NCBI RefSeq assembly: GCF_900142365.1 | Contig: NZ_FRAP01000014.1 | Location: 124,001-188,000, forward strand | Direction of reading: 5' to 3' | Origin: Pseudonocardia thermophila | GTDB lineage: Bacteria; Actinomycetota; Actinomycetes; Mycobacteriales; Pseudonocardiaceae | Length of the DNA stretch: 64,000 nucleotides | Shown: piece after piece, positions 1 to 7,802 of the stretch | Numbering within the stretch: position 1 is the stretch's first letter | How the letters are laid out: each line of letters begins with the position of its first letter | Notes under the pieces: generated by a model | Told to the model about the DNA's origin: nothing | What the model saw: the letters and a program-made list of their open reading frames with translations, nothing else | Databases searched by the model: none | Position numbers and translations under genes: made by a program

Positions 1-1
1 G

Positions 2-91
2 TACGAGAAGCTGCGCCCGAACGCGCGCAAGAACGTCGAGGAGGCTCTGCCCCGCCTCGGCGCGGTGATCCAGAAGTACGCCCAGGGCTGA
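2..91 (+). CDS. 3' end of an unidentified gene
   Basis: The window opens inside a plus-strand reading frame whose last 29 codons are visible, ending in KYAQG and a TGA at 89-91. The tail is charged and looks helical (YEKLRPNARKNVEEALPRL). The reading frame is open from the window edge and is followed by a strong hairpin at 134-181, which fits the end of a transcription unit. I do not recognise the family from this fragment, so no function is given. Confidence 0.5.
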   Translation, partial: YEKLRPNARKNVEEALPRLGAVIQKYAQG

Positions 92-133
92 GCGTCACAC
101 CGGGTCGGGCCTGATCCCCCGGCCGGAATCGCG

Positions 134-181
134 ACGAACGGCACTTTCGTCAGCAACGGTGCTGACGAAAGTGCCGTTCGT
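134..181. terminator. Perfect 22-bp inverted repeat between convergent genes
   Basis: Arms 134-155 and 160-181 are exact reverse complements around a 4-base ACGG loop. The hairpin lies between the plus-strand gene ending at 91 and the minus-strand glgC ending at 200, so it can act as a bidirectional terminator or transcript-end stabiliser. There is no T-run after either arm. The outer arm (CGAACGGCACTT) recurs in two other intergenic hairpins here, at 52632 and 62407, so this is one member of a repeat family. Confidence 0.7.
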
Positions 182-199
182 AGCTTTCGGGTGCAGGGT

Positions 200-1450
200 T
201 CACAGGGCCGTGGTGCCCTTCCCGAGCACCACCACCCCACCCTGGCTGACGGTGTAGCGGGCCCGGTCGGTAGCGAGGTCGACCCCGACCAGCGCGCCGT
301 CGGGCACCACCACGTTCTTGTCGAGGATCGCGCCGCGCACGACCGCGCCGCGCCCGATCCGGGTGCCCGGCATCACGACCGAGTCGGAGACCTCGGCCCC
401 GGCCTCGATGCGGACGTTCGGGCTGATCACCGAGCGGCGCACGATCGCGCCCGAGATGATCGTGCCGGCCCCGACGATCGAGTCCTGCGCGATCCCGCCC
501 TCCACGAACTTCGCGGGCGGGAACGGCGGCACCGCCGTGGAGATCGGCCAGCGGTCGTTGTAGAGGTTGAAGATCGGGTGCACCGACACCAGGTCGGTGT
601 GCGCCTCGTAGTAGGCGTCGAGCGTCCCGACGTCGCGCCAGTAGCCCGCGTCGCGGTCGGTGGCGCCGGGCACGACGTTGTCGGCGAAGTCGTAGACCGC
701 CGCCTCCCCCTGGGTCACGAGCCGGGGGATGATGTCGCCGCCCATGTCGTGGTCGGAGTCGCCGTCCTCGGCGTCCGCACGCAGCGCCTCGATGAGCACG
801 TCGGTGGAGAACACGTAGTTGCCCATCGACGCGAAGGTGACGTCCGGGTCGTCCGGCACCGACGGTGGATCGGACGGTTTCTCCAGGAACTCGGTGATCT
901 TGCCGGAGGAGTCGGCCGCGATGCAGCCGAACGCCTTCGCCTCCGCCCGCGGCACCCGGATGCCGGCGACCGTGACCCCGGCGCCGCTCTCGATGTGCTG
1001 GGCGATCATCTGCGACGGGTCCATGCGGTAGACGTGGTCGGCGCCGAACACCGCGATGTAGTCGGGCCGCTCGTCGTAGACCAGGTTCAGGCTCTGGTAG
1101 ATCGCGTCCGCGCTGCCGGTGTACCAGCGGCGGCCGAGCCGTTGCTGCGCCGGCACGCTGGTGATGTACTGGTTGAGGATGCTCGACAGCCGCCACGTCG
1201 TGGAGATGTGCCGGTCGAGCGAGTGCGACTTGTACTGGGTCAGCACGCAGATGCGGTGCAGACCGCCGTTGACCAGGTTGGACAGGACGAAGTCGATCAG
1301 TCGGTAGTTGCCGCCGAACGGGACGGCGGGCTTGGCGCGGTCGGTGGTGAGCGGCCACAGGCGCTTGCCCTCGCCGCCGGCGAGGACGATGCCGAGCACG
1401 TTCGGGGAGTACCCGCGCAGGAGCCCACCGGGCACACGAACACCTGTCAT
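200..1450 (-). CDS. glgC: Glucose-1-phosphate adenylyltransferase GlgC
   Basis: Makes ADP-glucose from glucose-1-phosphate and ATP, the activated sugar for glycogen and related alpha-glucans. The N-terminal nucleotidyltransferase domain carries [16 protein letters not shown] near residues 20-35 and [10 protein letters not shown]. The C-terminal third has left-handed beta-helix character ([24 protein letters not shown] region). At 416 aa it has the usual actinobacterial length. ATG at 1450 is preferred because GGGGTGG lies about 6 bases before it; a GTG at 1459 would add three residues. It is divergent from the glycogen synthase gene at 1643, its pathway partner, as in M. tuberculosis Rv1213/Rv1212c. 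Confidence 0.95.
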   Translation of the reverse strand: MTGVRVPGGLLRGYSPNVLGIVLAGGEGKRLWPLTTDRAKPAVPFGGNYRLIDFVLSNLVNGGLHRICVLTQYKSHSLDRHISTTWRLSSILNQYITSVPAQQRLGRRWYTGSADAIYQSLNLVYDERPDYIAVFGADHVYRMDPSQMIAQHIESGAGVTVAGIRVPRAEAKAFGCIAADSSGKITEFLEKPSDPPSVPDDPDVTFASMGNYVFSTDVLIEALRADAEDGDSDHDMGGDIIPRLVTQGEAAVYDFADNVVPGATDRDAGYWRDVGTLDAYYEAHTDLVSVHPIFNLYNDRWPISTAVPPFPPAKFVEGGIAQDSIVGAGTIISGAIVRRSVISPNVRIEAGAEVSDSVVMPGTRIGRGAVVRGAILDKNVVVPDGALVGVDLATDRARYTVSQGGVVVLGKGTTAL

Positions 1451-1510
1451 CGTGACCACCCCGCGAAGGCGGCAGCTGCGTCTCCGGGCCCCGTCGTCGT
1501 CACGAAGGGG

Positions 1511-1516
1511 ACCCTA
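1511..1516 (-). promoter_or_regulatory. Candidate -10 box for glgC
   Basis: On the minus strand this reads TAGGGT, a fit to the actinobacterial TANNNT -10 pattern, about 60 bases before the glgC ATG. It lies in the 192-base divergent glgC/glgA intergenic region (1451-1642), where no other convincing site was seen. No clear -35 was found. The assignment rests on one hexamer. Confidence 0.3.
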
Positions 1517-1642
1517 GTGCGAGCAGTGGCCGGGTGGCCACCGACTGCGACGGCGAAAACAGCGAGCGGCAGGCCGCACCCGGTCGCAGCGTCCGCTGCG
1601 CCCCCGTCCGCGTCGCCCGCCCGGGGGACTAGCGTGCTCGCC

Positions 1643-2794
1643 GTGCGCATCGGTCTGCTCACCCGCGAGTTCCCCCCGGACGTCTACGGCGGAGCCGGGG
1701 TCCACGTCGAGCACCTCGCGCCCGCGCTGCGCGAGTTCGTCGACGTCGCCGTCCACTGCTTCGGAGAGCCCCGCGAGGGCGCCACCGCCCACGCCGTGCC
1801 CGAGGCGCTCGCTTCCGCCAACCCCGCCCTGCAGACCCTCGGCGTCGACCTGTCGATGGTGGCCGCGCTCGGCGACGTCGACCTCGCCCATTCGCACACC
1901 TGGTACGCCAACCTGGCCGGGCACCTCGCCAAGATCCTGCACGGCATCCCGCACGTGGTCACCGCGCACTCGCTGGAGCCGCGGCGGCCGTGGAAGGCCG
2001 AGCAGCTCGGCGGCGGGTACCGGCTCTCCTCGTGGGTGGAGCAGACCGCCTACGAGTCGGCCGACGCGGTGATCGCCGTCAGCGCCGGCATGCGCCAGGA
2101 CGTCCTCGACTGCTACCCCGCCCTGGACCCCGCTCGCGTGCACGTCGTCCACAACGGGATCGACACCCGCTTCTACCACCCCGACCCCGCCCGCGGCGCC
2201 GTCGTCGAGGCCGGTGTCGACCCCGAACGACCGATCGTCGTGTTCGTCGGGCGGATCACCCGGCAGAAGGGCCTGGCCCACCTCGTCGCGGCCGGGCACC
2301 GCATCGACCCGGCGGCGCAGCTCGTCCTGCTCGCGGGCGCGCCGGACACCCCGGAGATCGCCGAGGAGACCGAGAAGGCCGTCGCCGATCTGCGAGCCGC
2401 GCGCGGCAACGTCGTGTGGGTGCGCGGCATGCTGCCCGCCGCGAAGGTGCGGCAGATGCTGTCGGCGGCCACGGTGTTCGTCTGCCCGTCGGTGTACGAG
2501 CCGCTCGGGATCGTGAACCTGGAGGCGATGGCCTGCGGCACCGCCGTCGTCGCCTCGGACGTCGGCGGCATCCCCGAGGTCGTCGACGACGGTCGCACCG
2601 GGCTGCTCGTGCACTACGACGAGCACGCCGTGGACGAGTTCCGCACCGGCCTGGCCGACGCGGTCAACGCGCTGCTCGCCGACCCCGCCCGTGCGGCGGA
2701 GATGGGTGCGGCGGGGCGTGAACGGGCCGTCGCGGAGTTCGCGTGGCGCACCGCGGCGCAGCGAACGGTGGAGATCTACCGCTCGGTCCTGTGA
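1643..2794 (+). CDS. glgA: GT4 glycogen synthase / alpha-maltose-1-phosphate synthase
   Basis: A 383-aa GT4-family glucosyltransferase using ADP-glucose. Mycobacterial members (GlgM, formerly GlgA) make maltose-1-phosphate for the GlgE pathway. The start reads RIGLLTREFPPDVYGGAGVH, the typical N-terminal donor loop. The C-terminal Rossmann half has FVGRITRQKGL and the E-x7-E retaining motif region CPSVYEPLGIVNLEAMACGTAVVASDVGGIPE. GTG at 1643 is chosen because homologues begin with (M)R(V/I)-x-LTRE; a GTG at 1634 would add three residues. It is divergent from glgC. Whether the product is glycogen or maltose-1-phosphate cannot be told from sequence alone. Confidence 0.92.
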   Translation: MRIGLLTREFPPDVYGGAGVHVEHLAPALREFVDVAVHCFGEPREGATAHAVPEALASANPALQTLGVDLSMVAALGDVDLAHSHTWYANLAGHLAKILHGIPHVVTAHSLEPRRPWKAEQLGGGYRLSSWVEQTAYESADAVIAVSAGMRQDVLDCYPALDPARVHVVHNGIDTRFYHPDPARGAVVEAGVDPERPIVVFVGRITRQKGLAHLVAAGHRIDPAAQLVLLAGAPDTPEIAEETEKAVADLRAARGNVVWVRGMLPAAKVRQMLSAATVFVCPSVYEPLGIVNLEAMACGTAVVASDVGGIPEVVDDGRTGLLVHYDEHAVDEFRTGLADAVNALLADPARAAEMGAAGRERAVAEFAWRTAAQRTVEIYRSVL

Positions 2795-2819
2795 GCCCTC
2801 AGAACCGCTGAGGCCGGGC

Positions 2820-3060
2820 GGGAGTCCCGCGCCCGGCCCCGCGAGTCGCGCGTCCGGTGCGGCGAGTCTCACACCTGGCGCGGCGAGTCACGCATCTGGT
2901 CGGCGGCGTTGTGCGATCGGGCCGCCGAGCGGTGCGCGCGGTGACGCGCGTCCGCGGCCGTTCGGCGAACTCGTCCGGCCGCACGCAGGACTCGCCGTCC
3001 TGGACGTGGGACTCGCCGGACGAAACACGGGACTCGCGCGACGAGATGCGCGACTCCCAG
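2820..3060. repeat. 21-bp-period array in two inverted halves
   Basis: The left half has GAGTC at 2822, 2843, 2864 and 2885, exactly 21 bases apart. The right half has the complement GACTC at 2989, 3010, 3031 and 3052, again exactly 21 apart, with a degenerate AACTC at 2968 one period earlier. Units share more than the core: the reverse complement of the last left unit has ACCAGATGCGTGACTC, against ACGAGATGCGCGACTC in the right half. The two arms flank about 80 bases. The array fills the space between glgA and the convergent CGNR gene, with no supported ORF. It could form a long imperfect hairpin or be a protein-binding array; function unknown. Confidence 0.75.
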
Positions 3061-3080
3061 CCGGGGTACGGGCCGCGCCC

Positions 3081-3632
3081 CTACGACTGCTTCGCCTTCT
3101 CCTTCGCCCGCGCCCGGTGCGCGGCGACGGCGGCGCGGTTGGCGCAGGCCGAGGAGCAGTAGCGGCGGGCCGCGTTGCGGGAGGTGTCGGCGAAGACGCG
3201 GTTGCAGCCCTCCGCCGCGCAGCAGCCGTGCCGGTCGATGCCGTACTCCGACACCAGCATCGCCAGGGCGAACGCCGTGGTGGAGCGCAGCCGGTCGACG
3301 ACGTCGGCCTCCGGCGGAGCGTAGTGCAGGTGCCACGGCTCACCGTCGTGGTCGGACAGGTGCGGTTCGACGCGGACGTCGGCGAGCAGCGCGTTGACCG
3401 CGATCGCCGCTTCCCGCACGTCCTTGGCGTCGAAGACGGTGCGCAGCCGGCGGGCCCACGCGCGCAGCGCCGGCTCGACGGAGGCGGGCGCGCGCCGGGC
3501 CAGGAAGCCGTGCTCGACGAGGATCGTGCGCAGCGCGTCGGAGGCCTGCGGCTCGTCCTTCGCGGCCGTGACGGCGTTCACGAGGTCGACGGCGGCACCG
3601 AGGGCATCACTCCTGTAACCGATGAAGTCCAC
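3081..3632 (-). CDS. CGNR zinc-finger (ABATE-domain) protein
   Basis: A 183-aa protein of the ABATE/DUF1470 family: an N-terminal alpha-helical domain (about residues 1-135) and a C-terminal zinc finger. The finger reads CCAAEGCNRVFADTSRN then RRYCSSACANR, so the usual CGNR motif is CANR here. Members are thought to be stress-responsive transcription factors, from domain type only. GTG at 3632 is chosen because homologues start (M)DF-x-G-Y-RSDAL and an AAGGG lies 4 bases before. It is divergent from the 64-aa zinc-ribbon gene at 3713 across an unusually AT-rich promoter (3660-3690), suggesting shared control. Confidence 0.8.
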   Translation of the reverse strand: MDFIGYRSDALGAAVDLVNAVTAAKDEPQASDALRTILVEHGFLARRAPASVEPALRAWARRLRTVFDAKDVREAAIAVNALLADVRVEPHLSDHDGEPWHLHYAPPEADVVDRLRSTTAFALAMLVSEYGIDRHGCCAAEGCNRVFADTSRNAARRYCSSACANRAAVAAHRARAKEKAKQS

Positions 3633-3659
3633 TAGACCCTTACCTCGCCGTCCACCTCG

Positions 3660-3690
3660 TGTAATATATGAAGTGCAAACAGATCTTACA
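3660..3690. promoter_or_regulatory. AT-rich divergent promoter with inverted repeat
   Basis: TGTAATATAT (3660-3669) and AGATCTTACA (3681-3690) form an inverted repeat matching at 8 of 10 positions, separated by 11 bases. The patch is strikingly AT-rich against the surrounding DNA. TAATAT (plus) and TATATT (minus) are possible -10 hexamers. It sits between the divergent CGNR gene and the small zinc-ribbon gene, so it is a candidate operator for both. The CGNR protein is a possible autoregulator (inference). Confidence 0.45.
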
Positions 3691-3712
3691 TCGGGGAAAG
3701 GGGGCGCGGCCG

Positions 3713-3907
3713 ATGCGCTGCGCAAGCTGCGGGTGGCCCACGAGCGAGGCGAAGGTGCTGTCGACGCACCGCACGTCGGAAGGGTGGGTGCGCTACCGCC
3801 GCTGCATGTGCGGCGCGGTCGCGATCGAGCTGCTCACCCTCACCGGCGAGCCCACCGAGGAGCCCGTCCGGATCGCCGACGCTCGCGAGCGCGTGTTCGC
3901 CGGCTGA
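3713..3907 (+). CDS. Small zinc-ribbon protein
   Basis: A 64-aa protein with CxxC at residues 3-6 and CxC at residues 31-33, spaced as in a minimal zinc ribbon (RCASCGWP ... RRCMCGAV). The C-terminal 25 residues are hydrophilic and proline/glutamate rich. ATG at 3713 follows a purine-rich GGGGAAAGGGGG, a plausible ribosome site. It is divergent from the CGNR zinc-finger gene and followed by a strong hairpin. Small ribbons of this kind may bind nucleic acid or act as protein adaptors. I cannot assign a specific role. Confidence 0.65.
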   Translation: MRCASCGWPTSEAKVLSTHRTSEGWVRYRRCMCGAVAIELLTLTGEPTEEPVRIADARERVFAG

Positions 3908-3927
3908 CGACGAGCCACTACACACAC

Positions 3928-3972
3928 CGACGGCGCCGCACTGCTGCCAGAAGCAGCGGTGCGGCGCCGTCG
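3928..3972. terminator. Bidirectional hairpin terminator
   Basis: CGACGGCGCCGCA (3928-3940) pairs perfectly with 3960-3972, and the stem continues as CTGCTG/CAGCGG with a single wobble around a 7-base loop. It lies between two convergent genes, the zinc-ribbon gene ending at 3907 and DUF3117 ending at 3991, so it can end transcripts from both sides. No T-tract follows, as is common in actinobacteria. Confidence 0.75.
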
Positions 3973-3990
3973 TGTCGGTGCGGACCGGTA

Positions 3991-4158
3991 TCAGCCCACT
4001 GCGCCCTTGAGCGCCTCGCTGAGATTGCTCGCCTCCTCGGCGGACATCTCGACGACCAGTCGGCCACCACCTTCGAGAGGGACGCGCATCACGATGCCCC
4101 GGCCCTCCTTGGTCACCTCCAGGGGACCGTCACCGGTCCGGGGCTTCATCGCCGCCAT
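3991..4158 (-). CDS. DUF3117 protein
   Basis: A 55-aa protein, nearly invariant in actinobacteria: it begins MAAMKPRTGDGPLEVTKEGR, then IVMRVPLEGGGRLVVEMSAEEA. It corresponds to M. tuberculosis Rv1211, which also lies between tag and the glycogen genes. Function is unknown; conservation across the phylum argues for a basal role. A purine-rich GGAGGAGGCAGGAG precedes the ATG. It has its own 145-base upstream region (4159-4303) after tag, so it may be transcribed separately. Confidence 0.93.
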   Translation of the reverse strand: MAAMKPRTGDGPLEVTKEGRGIVMRVPLEGGGRLVVEMSAEEASNLSEALKGAVG

Positions 4159-4303
4159 CTCCTGCCTCCTCCATCATCATCCAGCCGATGCCGTACTGCG
4201 AGCAGGATCGCCGCGCTTGTACGAGACGCGACGGTGATGCTTGCGAACGTCGGGTGCGCGTCCATCTTTCCTCATCGGTCGGTCCGGGGCGCAACCGGCG
4301 CGA

Positions 4304-4915
4304 TCACCGGCGCGTTGTTTCACTCGTGCGTCCTCTTGATCTCACCACGTCACCGGGGTCCTGCGCACGCCAGCATGCCGAAACGTGATCGTCGACCATC
4401 CCGGTGGCCTGCATGAGGGCGTAGCAGGTCGTGGGCCCGACGAACCGGAAACCGCGCTTCTTCAACGCCTTCGCCATCGCCACCGACTCGGGGGACGTGG
4501 CCGGCACGTCGGCGAGCGTGGCGGGCCGCCGGTGCGTGTCCGGCGCGAACGACCACAGCAGATCGTCCAGCGGGGTGTCGAGCGCGACCACCGCACGCGC
4601 GTTCGCGATCGTGGCGTCGATCTTCAGCCGGTTGCGGACGATGCCCCGGTCGGCGAGCAGGCGTTCCCGATCGGCGTCGTCGAACGCCGCCACCTTGACC
4701 GGATCGAACCCCGCGAAGGCCGCCCGGAACGCCTCCCGCTTGCGCAGGATCGTCAGCCACGACAGGCCGGACTGGAAGGCCTCGAGGGAGATCCGCTCGA
4801 ACATCGCCTGCACGCCGCGCAGCGGCACCCCCCACTCCTCGTCGTGGTAGGCGACGTAGTCGGGGGCGCTCGTGGCCCACGCACACCGCACGCGCCCATC
4901 GGTCGGCTCACCCAT
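4304..4915 (-). CDS. tag: DNA-3-methyladenine glycosylase I
   Basis: Removes 3-methyladenine from alkylated DNA as the first step of base excision repair. At 203 aa it matches the family. The zinc-site residues align with E. coli Tag: Cys11, His24 (in YHDEEWG), His177 and Cys181 (VDDHVSACW). The middle carries SLEAFQSGLSWLTILRKREAFRAAF. The start overlaps the 3' end of the SRPBCC gene by 8 bases, implying translational coupling. The C-terminal 20 residues are basic and low-complexity. Its place beside the DivIVA gene matches Rv1210/Rv1209. A second alkylation-repair set (Ada-AlkA, Ogt) lies at 50.6 kb. Confidence 0.93.
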   Translation of the reverse strand: MGEPTDGRVRCAWATSAPDYVAYHDEEWGVPLRGVQAMFERISLEAFQSGLSWLTILRKREAFRAAFAGFDPVKVAAFDDADRERLLADRGIVRNRLKIDATIANARAVVALDTPLDDLLWSFAPDTHRRPATLADVPATSPESVAMAKALKKRGFRFVGPTTCYALMQATGMVDDHVSACWRAQDPGDVVRSRGRTSETTRR

Positions 4916-5384
4916 CCGCGCCTCGCCCTTCCCCTCGGTGCCGCTCCGCGCACCGCCGGGCCACGGCCCGCAGGGAACGTGCCACACCGGCGCGCAGTGC
5001 AGGCCGAACGAGCGGCCAGCCGCCCCGGCCGAGCACCCCGAAGGGCAGGTCGAGCAGCTCCGACCACACGATGCGGGCCCGCTCGGGACCCAGCGGGACG
5101 ACCTCGAAGACACCGGAGCCACGCACGACCGATCCGGTGTGGCGAACAACACAGCGTCGGGGCGGATCCCACTCCGTGATCACCATCGGATCTCTGACCG
5201 AGAGCGGCCCGACCCCGGTGACGGCGGTCAGTGCGGTCCCCGACCGGCGCCCGTCGGTGCCGTCGTCGACGGTGACCCGGGTGGCGAGCATCCACTCGCC
5301 CTGCGCGGGCCAGTCCGTGACGACGTCCCAGACGACGCCGGCGGGCGCCGCGACGTCGACGGTGAGCGTGAGCTCCGCGGTCAT
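4908..5384 (-). CDS. SRPBCC-fold (polyketide cyclase/START-like) protein
   Basis: A 158-aa protein beginning with the SRPBCC pattern: beta strand TLTVDVAAPAGVVWDVVTDWPAQGEWM, a glycine-rich middle, a VVRHTGSVVRGSGVFEVVPL strand pair, and a long C-terminal helix (RPALRAGVARSLRAVARRCAERH). Such helix-grip folds bind hydrophobic ligands. Substrate is unknown. The ATG overlaps the DivIVA stop as ATGA and its end overlaps tag, so the three are probably one operon. M. tuberculosis lacks an equivalent between Rv1209 and Rv1210, so this looks like an insertion into the conserved order. Confidence 0.8.
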   Translation of the reverse strand: MTAELTLTVDVAAPAGVVWDVVTDWPAQGEWMLATRVTVDDGTDGRRSGTALTAVTGVGPLSVRDPMVITEWDPPRRCVVRHTGSVVRGSGVFEVVPLGPERARIVWSELLDLPFGVLGRGGWPLVRPALRAGVARSLRAVARRCAERHRGEGRGADG

Positions 5385-5749
5385 CGCGACGAGTCCGCCT
5401 CGATCCCCGCGTCGGACCGGGAGCGCTCGGCCAGCTCGGCGCGCAGCGCCGCGATCTCCCCCTCGAGCAGGGCGCGCTCGTGGTCCGCGCGGTCCAGCTC
5501 GGTGGCGAGCCGGTCGAGCACCCAGTCGACCTCTGCCATCCGGTAGCCGCGGACGGCCTGCGGGAACCGCAGCTCGCGCACGTCGTCCCCGGTCACGCCG
5601 TCCACCGGCAGCCGAGTCGGGGTGGCCCCCGGCGCGAGCGGCGGCAGCTCCTCACCCCGGCCGAAGACCAGCGCGGTGATCCCGAAGACCACAGCCGCCA
5701 CCGCGGCCATGACGACCAGGTAGATCAGCGCTGTCCCCACCTCGTACAT
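5381..5749 (-). CDS. DivIVA-domain membrane protein (Rv1209-like)
   Basis: A 122-aa protein with one N-terminal membrane segment (about residues 6-28, ALIYLVVMAAVAAVVFGITALVF), a short linker, then a DivIVA-type motif LRFPQAVRGYRMAEVDWVLDRLATELD and a C-terminal coiled coil. DivIVA-domain proteins gather at curved membranes and guide polar growth or septation. This short membrane-anchored form may tether cell-wall synthesis (inference). It lies between gpgS and tag as Rv1209 does, and overlaps the next gene by ATGA. Confidence 0.85.
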   Translation of the reverse strand: MYEVGTALIYLVVMAAVAAVVFGITALVFGRGEELPPLAPGATPTRLPVDGVTGDDVRELRFPQAVRGYRMAEVDWVLDRLATELDRADHERALLEGEIAALRAELAERSRSDAGIEADSSR

Positions 5750-5795
5750 CCCACCACGTGGGGCCGACGGTTTCCACGCGCACCACGCCGAGGGG

Positions 5796-6770
5796 TCAGC
5801 CGGCGGCCTCGGGCAGCACGTCGGTCGAGGTCAGGCGGTGGGCGTAGCTCGCGACCTCGCGCATCGGCGGGCGCTCCCCCAGCTGCAGCGGCGTGGTCGT
5901 GGGTAGCCACTCGCCGCCGACCTGGACGAACTGCACGAGATCGGCGCCGGCGTCCGCCACGCCGCAGCGGTCCATCGCGGCCGCGAGGATCTGGCGGGCC
6001 ATGGCGCCCAGCTGCAGCAGCGACCGGTTGCGGTGCTTGCGCACACCGAGGTTGACCTGCGCGATCGCGTCGATGCCGCGGGCGGTGTGCGCGTCGAGCA
6101 GCAGCCCGATCTCCACCCCGTAACCGGCGGCGAACGGCAGCGACTCCAGCAGCGCGCGGGTGCCCGCGTACTCGCCGCCGAGGGGCTGCACGATGCCCGC
6201 CAGCTCGGGCCGGAACGCCGCCACGAGCGGCCGCACGAGCAGCTCGGTGACCCGACCCCCGCCCGTGTCGGCCTCCTCGGTCTCCAGCCGCAGCGGGCGC
6301 CGGTAGAAGCCCTTGACCAGCTCCACACCGGGCTCCAGCAGCAGCGGGCCGAGCAGCGCCGGCACGAAGCCCGGATCGAAGTCGATCAGGTCGGAGTCGA
6401 TGTAGCAGATGATGTCGCTCGTGGTGGCGGCCAGCGACCGCCACAGGACCTCGCCCTTGCCGGGCACCGGCGGGAACTCCGGGACGACGTCCTCGCGCCG
6501 CACGACCCGCGCCCCGGCCGCCGCCGCGACGTCGATGGTGCGGTCCGTCGAGCCCGAGTCGATGACGACCAGCTCGTCCACGAGCGGGTTCGGCCCGTAC
6601 GTGAAGGGCAGGATCGCGGCGACGATCGCCCCGACGGTCTCCTCCTCGTCCAGCGCCGGGAGCACGACCGCGACCCGGCGGCCGCCCTTGGCGGCGACGA
6701 GCTCAGCCGCAGTCCAGTCCGGCTCCTGCCAGGTCCGCCGGGCGAACCAGCTCTCGAGGGCGGCGTCCAT
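5796..6770 (-). CDS. gpgS: Glucosyl-3-phosphoglycerate synthase GpgS
   Basis: Transfers glucose from a nucleotide sugar to 3-phosphoglycerate, the first step to glucosylglycerate and methylglucose lipopolysaccharides, which modulate fatty-acid synthesis. This 324-aa GT81-type enzyme shows VAVVLPALDEEETV near residue 35, LVVIDSGSTDRT, CYIDSDLIDFDP (the DxD metal site) and VELVKGFYRRPLR. ATG at 6770 is chosen for the AGGAG 5 bases upstream and the MDAALESWF start. It follows folP2 after a 159-base gap with a hairpin, so it may have its own promoter. The neighbouring glycogen genes share its nucleotide-glucose economy. Confidence 0.93.
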   Translation of the reverse strand: MDAALESWFARRTWQEPDWTAAELVAAKGGRRVAVVLPALDEEETVGAIVAAILPFTYGPNPLVDELVVIDSGSTDRTIDVAAAAGARVVRREDVVPEFPPVPGKGEVLWRSLAATTSDIICYIDSDLIDFDPGFVPALLGPLLLEPGVELVKGFYRRPLRLETEEADTGGGRVTELLVRPLVAAFRPELAGIVQPLGGEYAGTRALLESLPFAAGYGVEIGLLLDAHTARGIDAIAQVNLGVRKHRNRSLLQLGAMARQILAAAMDRCGVADAGADLVQFVQVGGEWLPTTTPLQLGERPPMREVASYAHRLTSTDVLPEAAG

Positions 6771-6902
6771 CACGTCTCCTCGTCGAAGGGGAAGTCGAGT
6801 CGGCCGCACTGCCGACCAGGGGGAACTGCAGCTGCGATCTTCACGGTACGGCCCGAGCGACCGCCGCGCTCCGCGGAAACCCACGATTTACGTCACCGAC
6901 CC

Positions 6903-6922
6903 GTTGGACCGATCGGCCCAAC
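6903..6922. terminator. Short inverted repeat after folP2
   Basis: GTTGG (6903-6907) and CCAAC (6918-6922) flank the palindrome CCGATCGG, giving an imperfect 20-base symmetrical element just past the folP2 stop. It could be a weak terminator or a regulatory palindrome for gpgS. The downstream gap (6771-6902) shows no ORF. Confidence 0.35.
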
Positions 6923-6929
6923 CGCCTGC

Positions 6930-7802
6930 TCACGCCAGGCCACGCACCGTCCGGGCCGGCGGACGGGTCCCCACGATCGACGCCACCATGTCCGTGACGC
7001 GCCGTGTCGCGGCCACCTCGTGCACCCGGAACACGCGCGCACCTGCGGCTGCGGCGAGCGCGGTGGCCGCGAGCGTGCCCTCGAGGCGCTCCGTGACCGC
7101 GCTGACGCCGAGCGTCTCGGCGACGAAGTCCTTGTTCGACAGCGCCATCAGGACCGGCCAGCCGCATGCCACGAGTTCGTCACACCGCCGCAACAGAGCG
7201 AGGCCGTGGAAGGTGTTCTTGCCGAAGTCGTGGGTCGGGTCGACGAGGATCCCCTCCCGCGGCACACCCATCTCGACCAACGCCTCGGCCCGCGTGGTGA
7301 CCTCGCGGATCACGTCGCTGACCACATCCGGGAAGCGGACGCGGTGCGGACGCTGCCGCGGCGCGGTGCCGCCGGTGTGCGAGCAGACGATGCCGACGCC
7401 GTACTCCGCGGCGACCTCCGCGAGCCGCGGATCGGCGCCCGCCCAGGTGTCGTTGAGGAGATCCGCGCCGGCTTCGACCGCGGCCCGCCCCACCTCGGCC
7501 CGCCACGTGTCCACGCTGATCACGACGTCCGGGTAGCGCTCGCGGACGGCCGCGACGAACGGCACCACGCGGCGGATCTCCTCCGCGGTGTCCACGACCG
7601 GGCCGGGCCCGGCCTTCACTCCGCCGATGTCGATGATGTCGGCGCCCTCGGCCACGACCGCGTCGACCCGCGCCATGGCCGCGTCGTCGGTGAACGTCGC
7701 ACCGCGGTCGTAGAACGAGTCGGGGGTGCGGTTGACGATGGCCATCACCAGCGCCCGGTCCTGGACCGGGGCGCGCGTCCCGAACTTGATCACCGGCGGC
7801 AC
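6930..7802 (-). CDS. folP2: Dihydropteroate synthase homologue FolP2
   Basis: A 290-aa TIM-barrel protein of the DHPS family, with NRTPDSFYDRGATF, DIIDIGGVKAGPG, ISVDTWRAEV, LLNDTWAG and ILVDPTHDFGKN. It corresponds to Rv1207, the second DHPS of mycobacteria, which sits next to gpgS. Reports for the mycobacterial protein disagree on real DHPS activity, so a role outside folate synthesis is possible. The start overlaps the LOG gene end by 13 bases. The conserved pairing with gpgS hints at a role in that pathway (inference). Confidence 0.88.
   Translation of the reverse strand: MPPVIKFGTRAPVQDRALVMAIVNRTPDSFYDRGATFTDDAAMARVDAVVAEGADIIDIGGVKAGPGPVVDTAEEIRRVVPFVAAVRERYPDVVISVDTWRAEVGRAAVEAGADLLNDTWAGADPRLAEVAAEYGVGIVCSHTGGTAPRQRPHRVRFPDVVSDVIREVTTRAEALVEMGVPREGILVDPTHDFGKNTFHGLALLRRCDELVACGWPVLMALSNKDFVAETLGVSAVTERLEGTLAATALAAAAGARVFRVHEVAATRRVTDMVASIVGTRPPARTVRGLA

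Noticed and set aside
191..1633. Long open frame on the plus strand upstream of and continuous with the glycogen synthase
   Set aside because: It is antisense to glgC, has Asp/Arg/His-rich low-complexity translation typical of high-GC shadow frames, and the synthase domain starts cleanly at 1643.
2820..3060. CRISPR array
   Set aside because: Units are 21 bp with a very short conserved core, the halves are inverted, and there are no unique spacers of uniform 30-40 bp nor cas genes.
3081..3725. Possible toxin-antitoxin pair formed by the CGNR and zinc-ribbon genes
   Set aside because: The genes are divergent, not overlapping in tandem, and neither shows a toxin fold.
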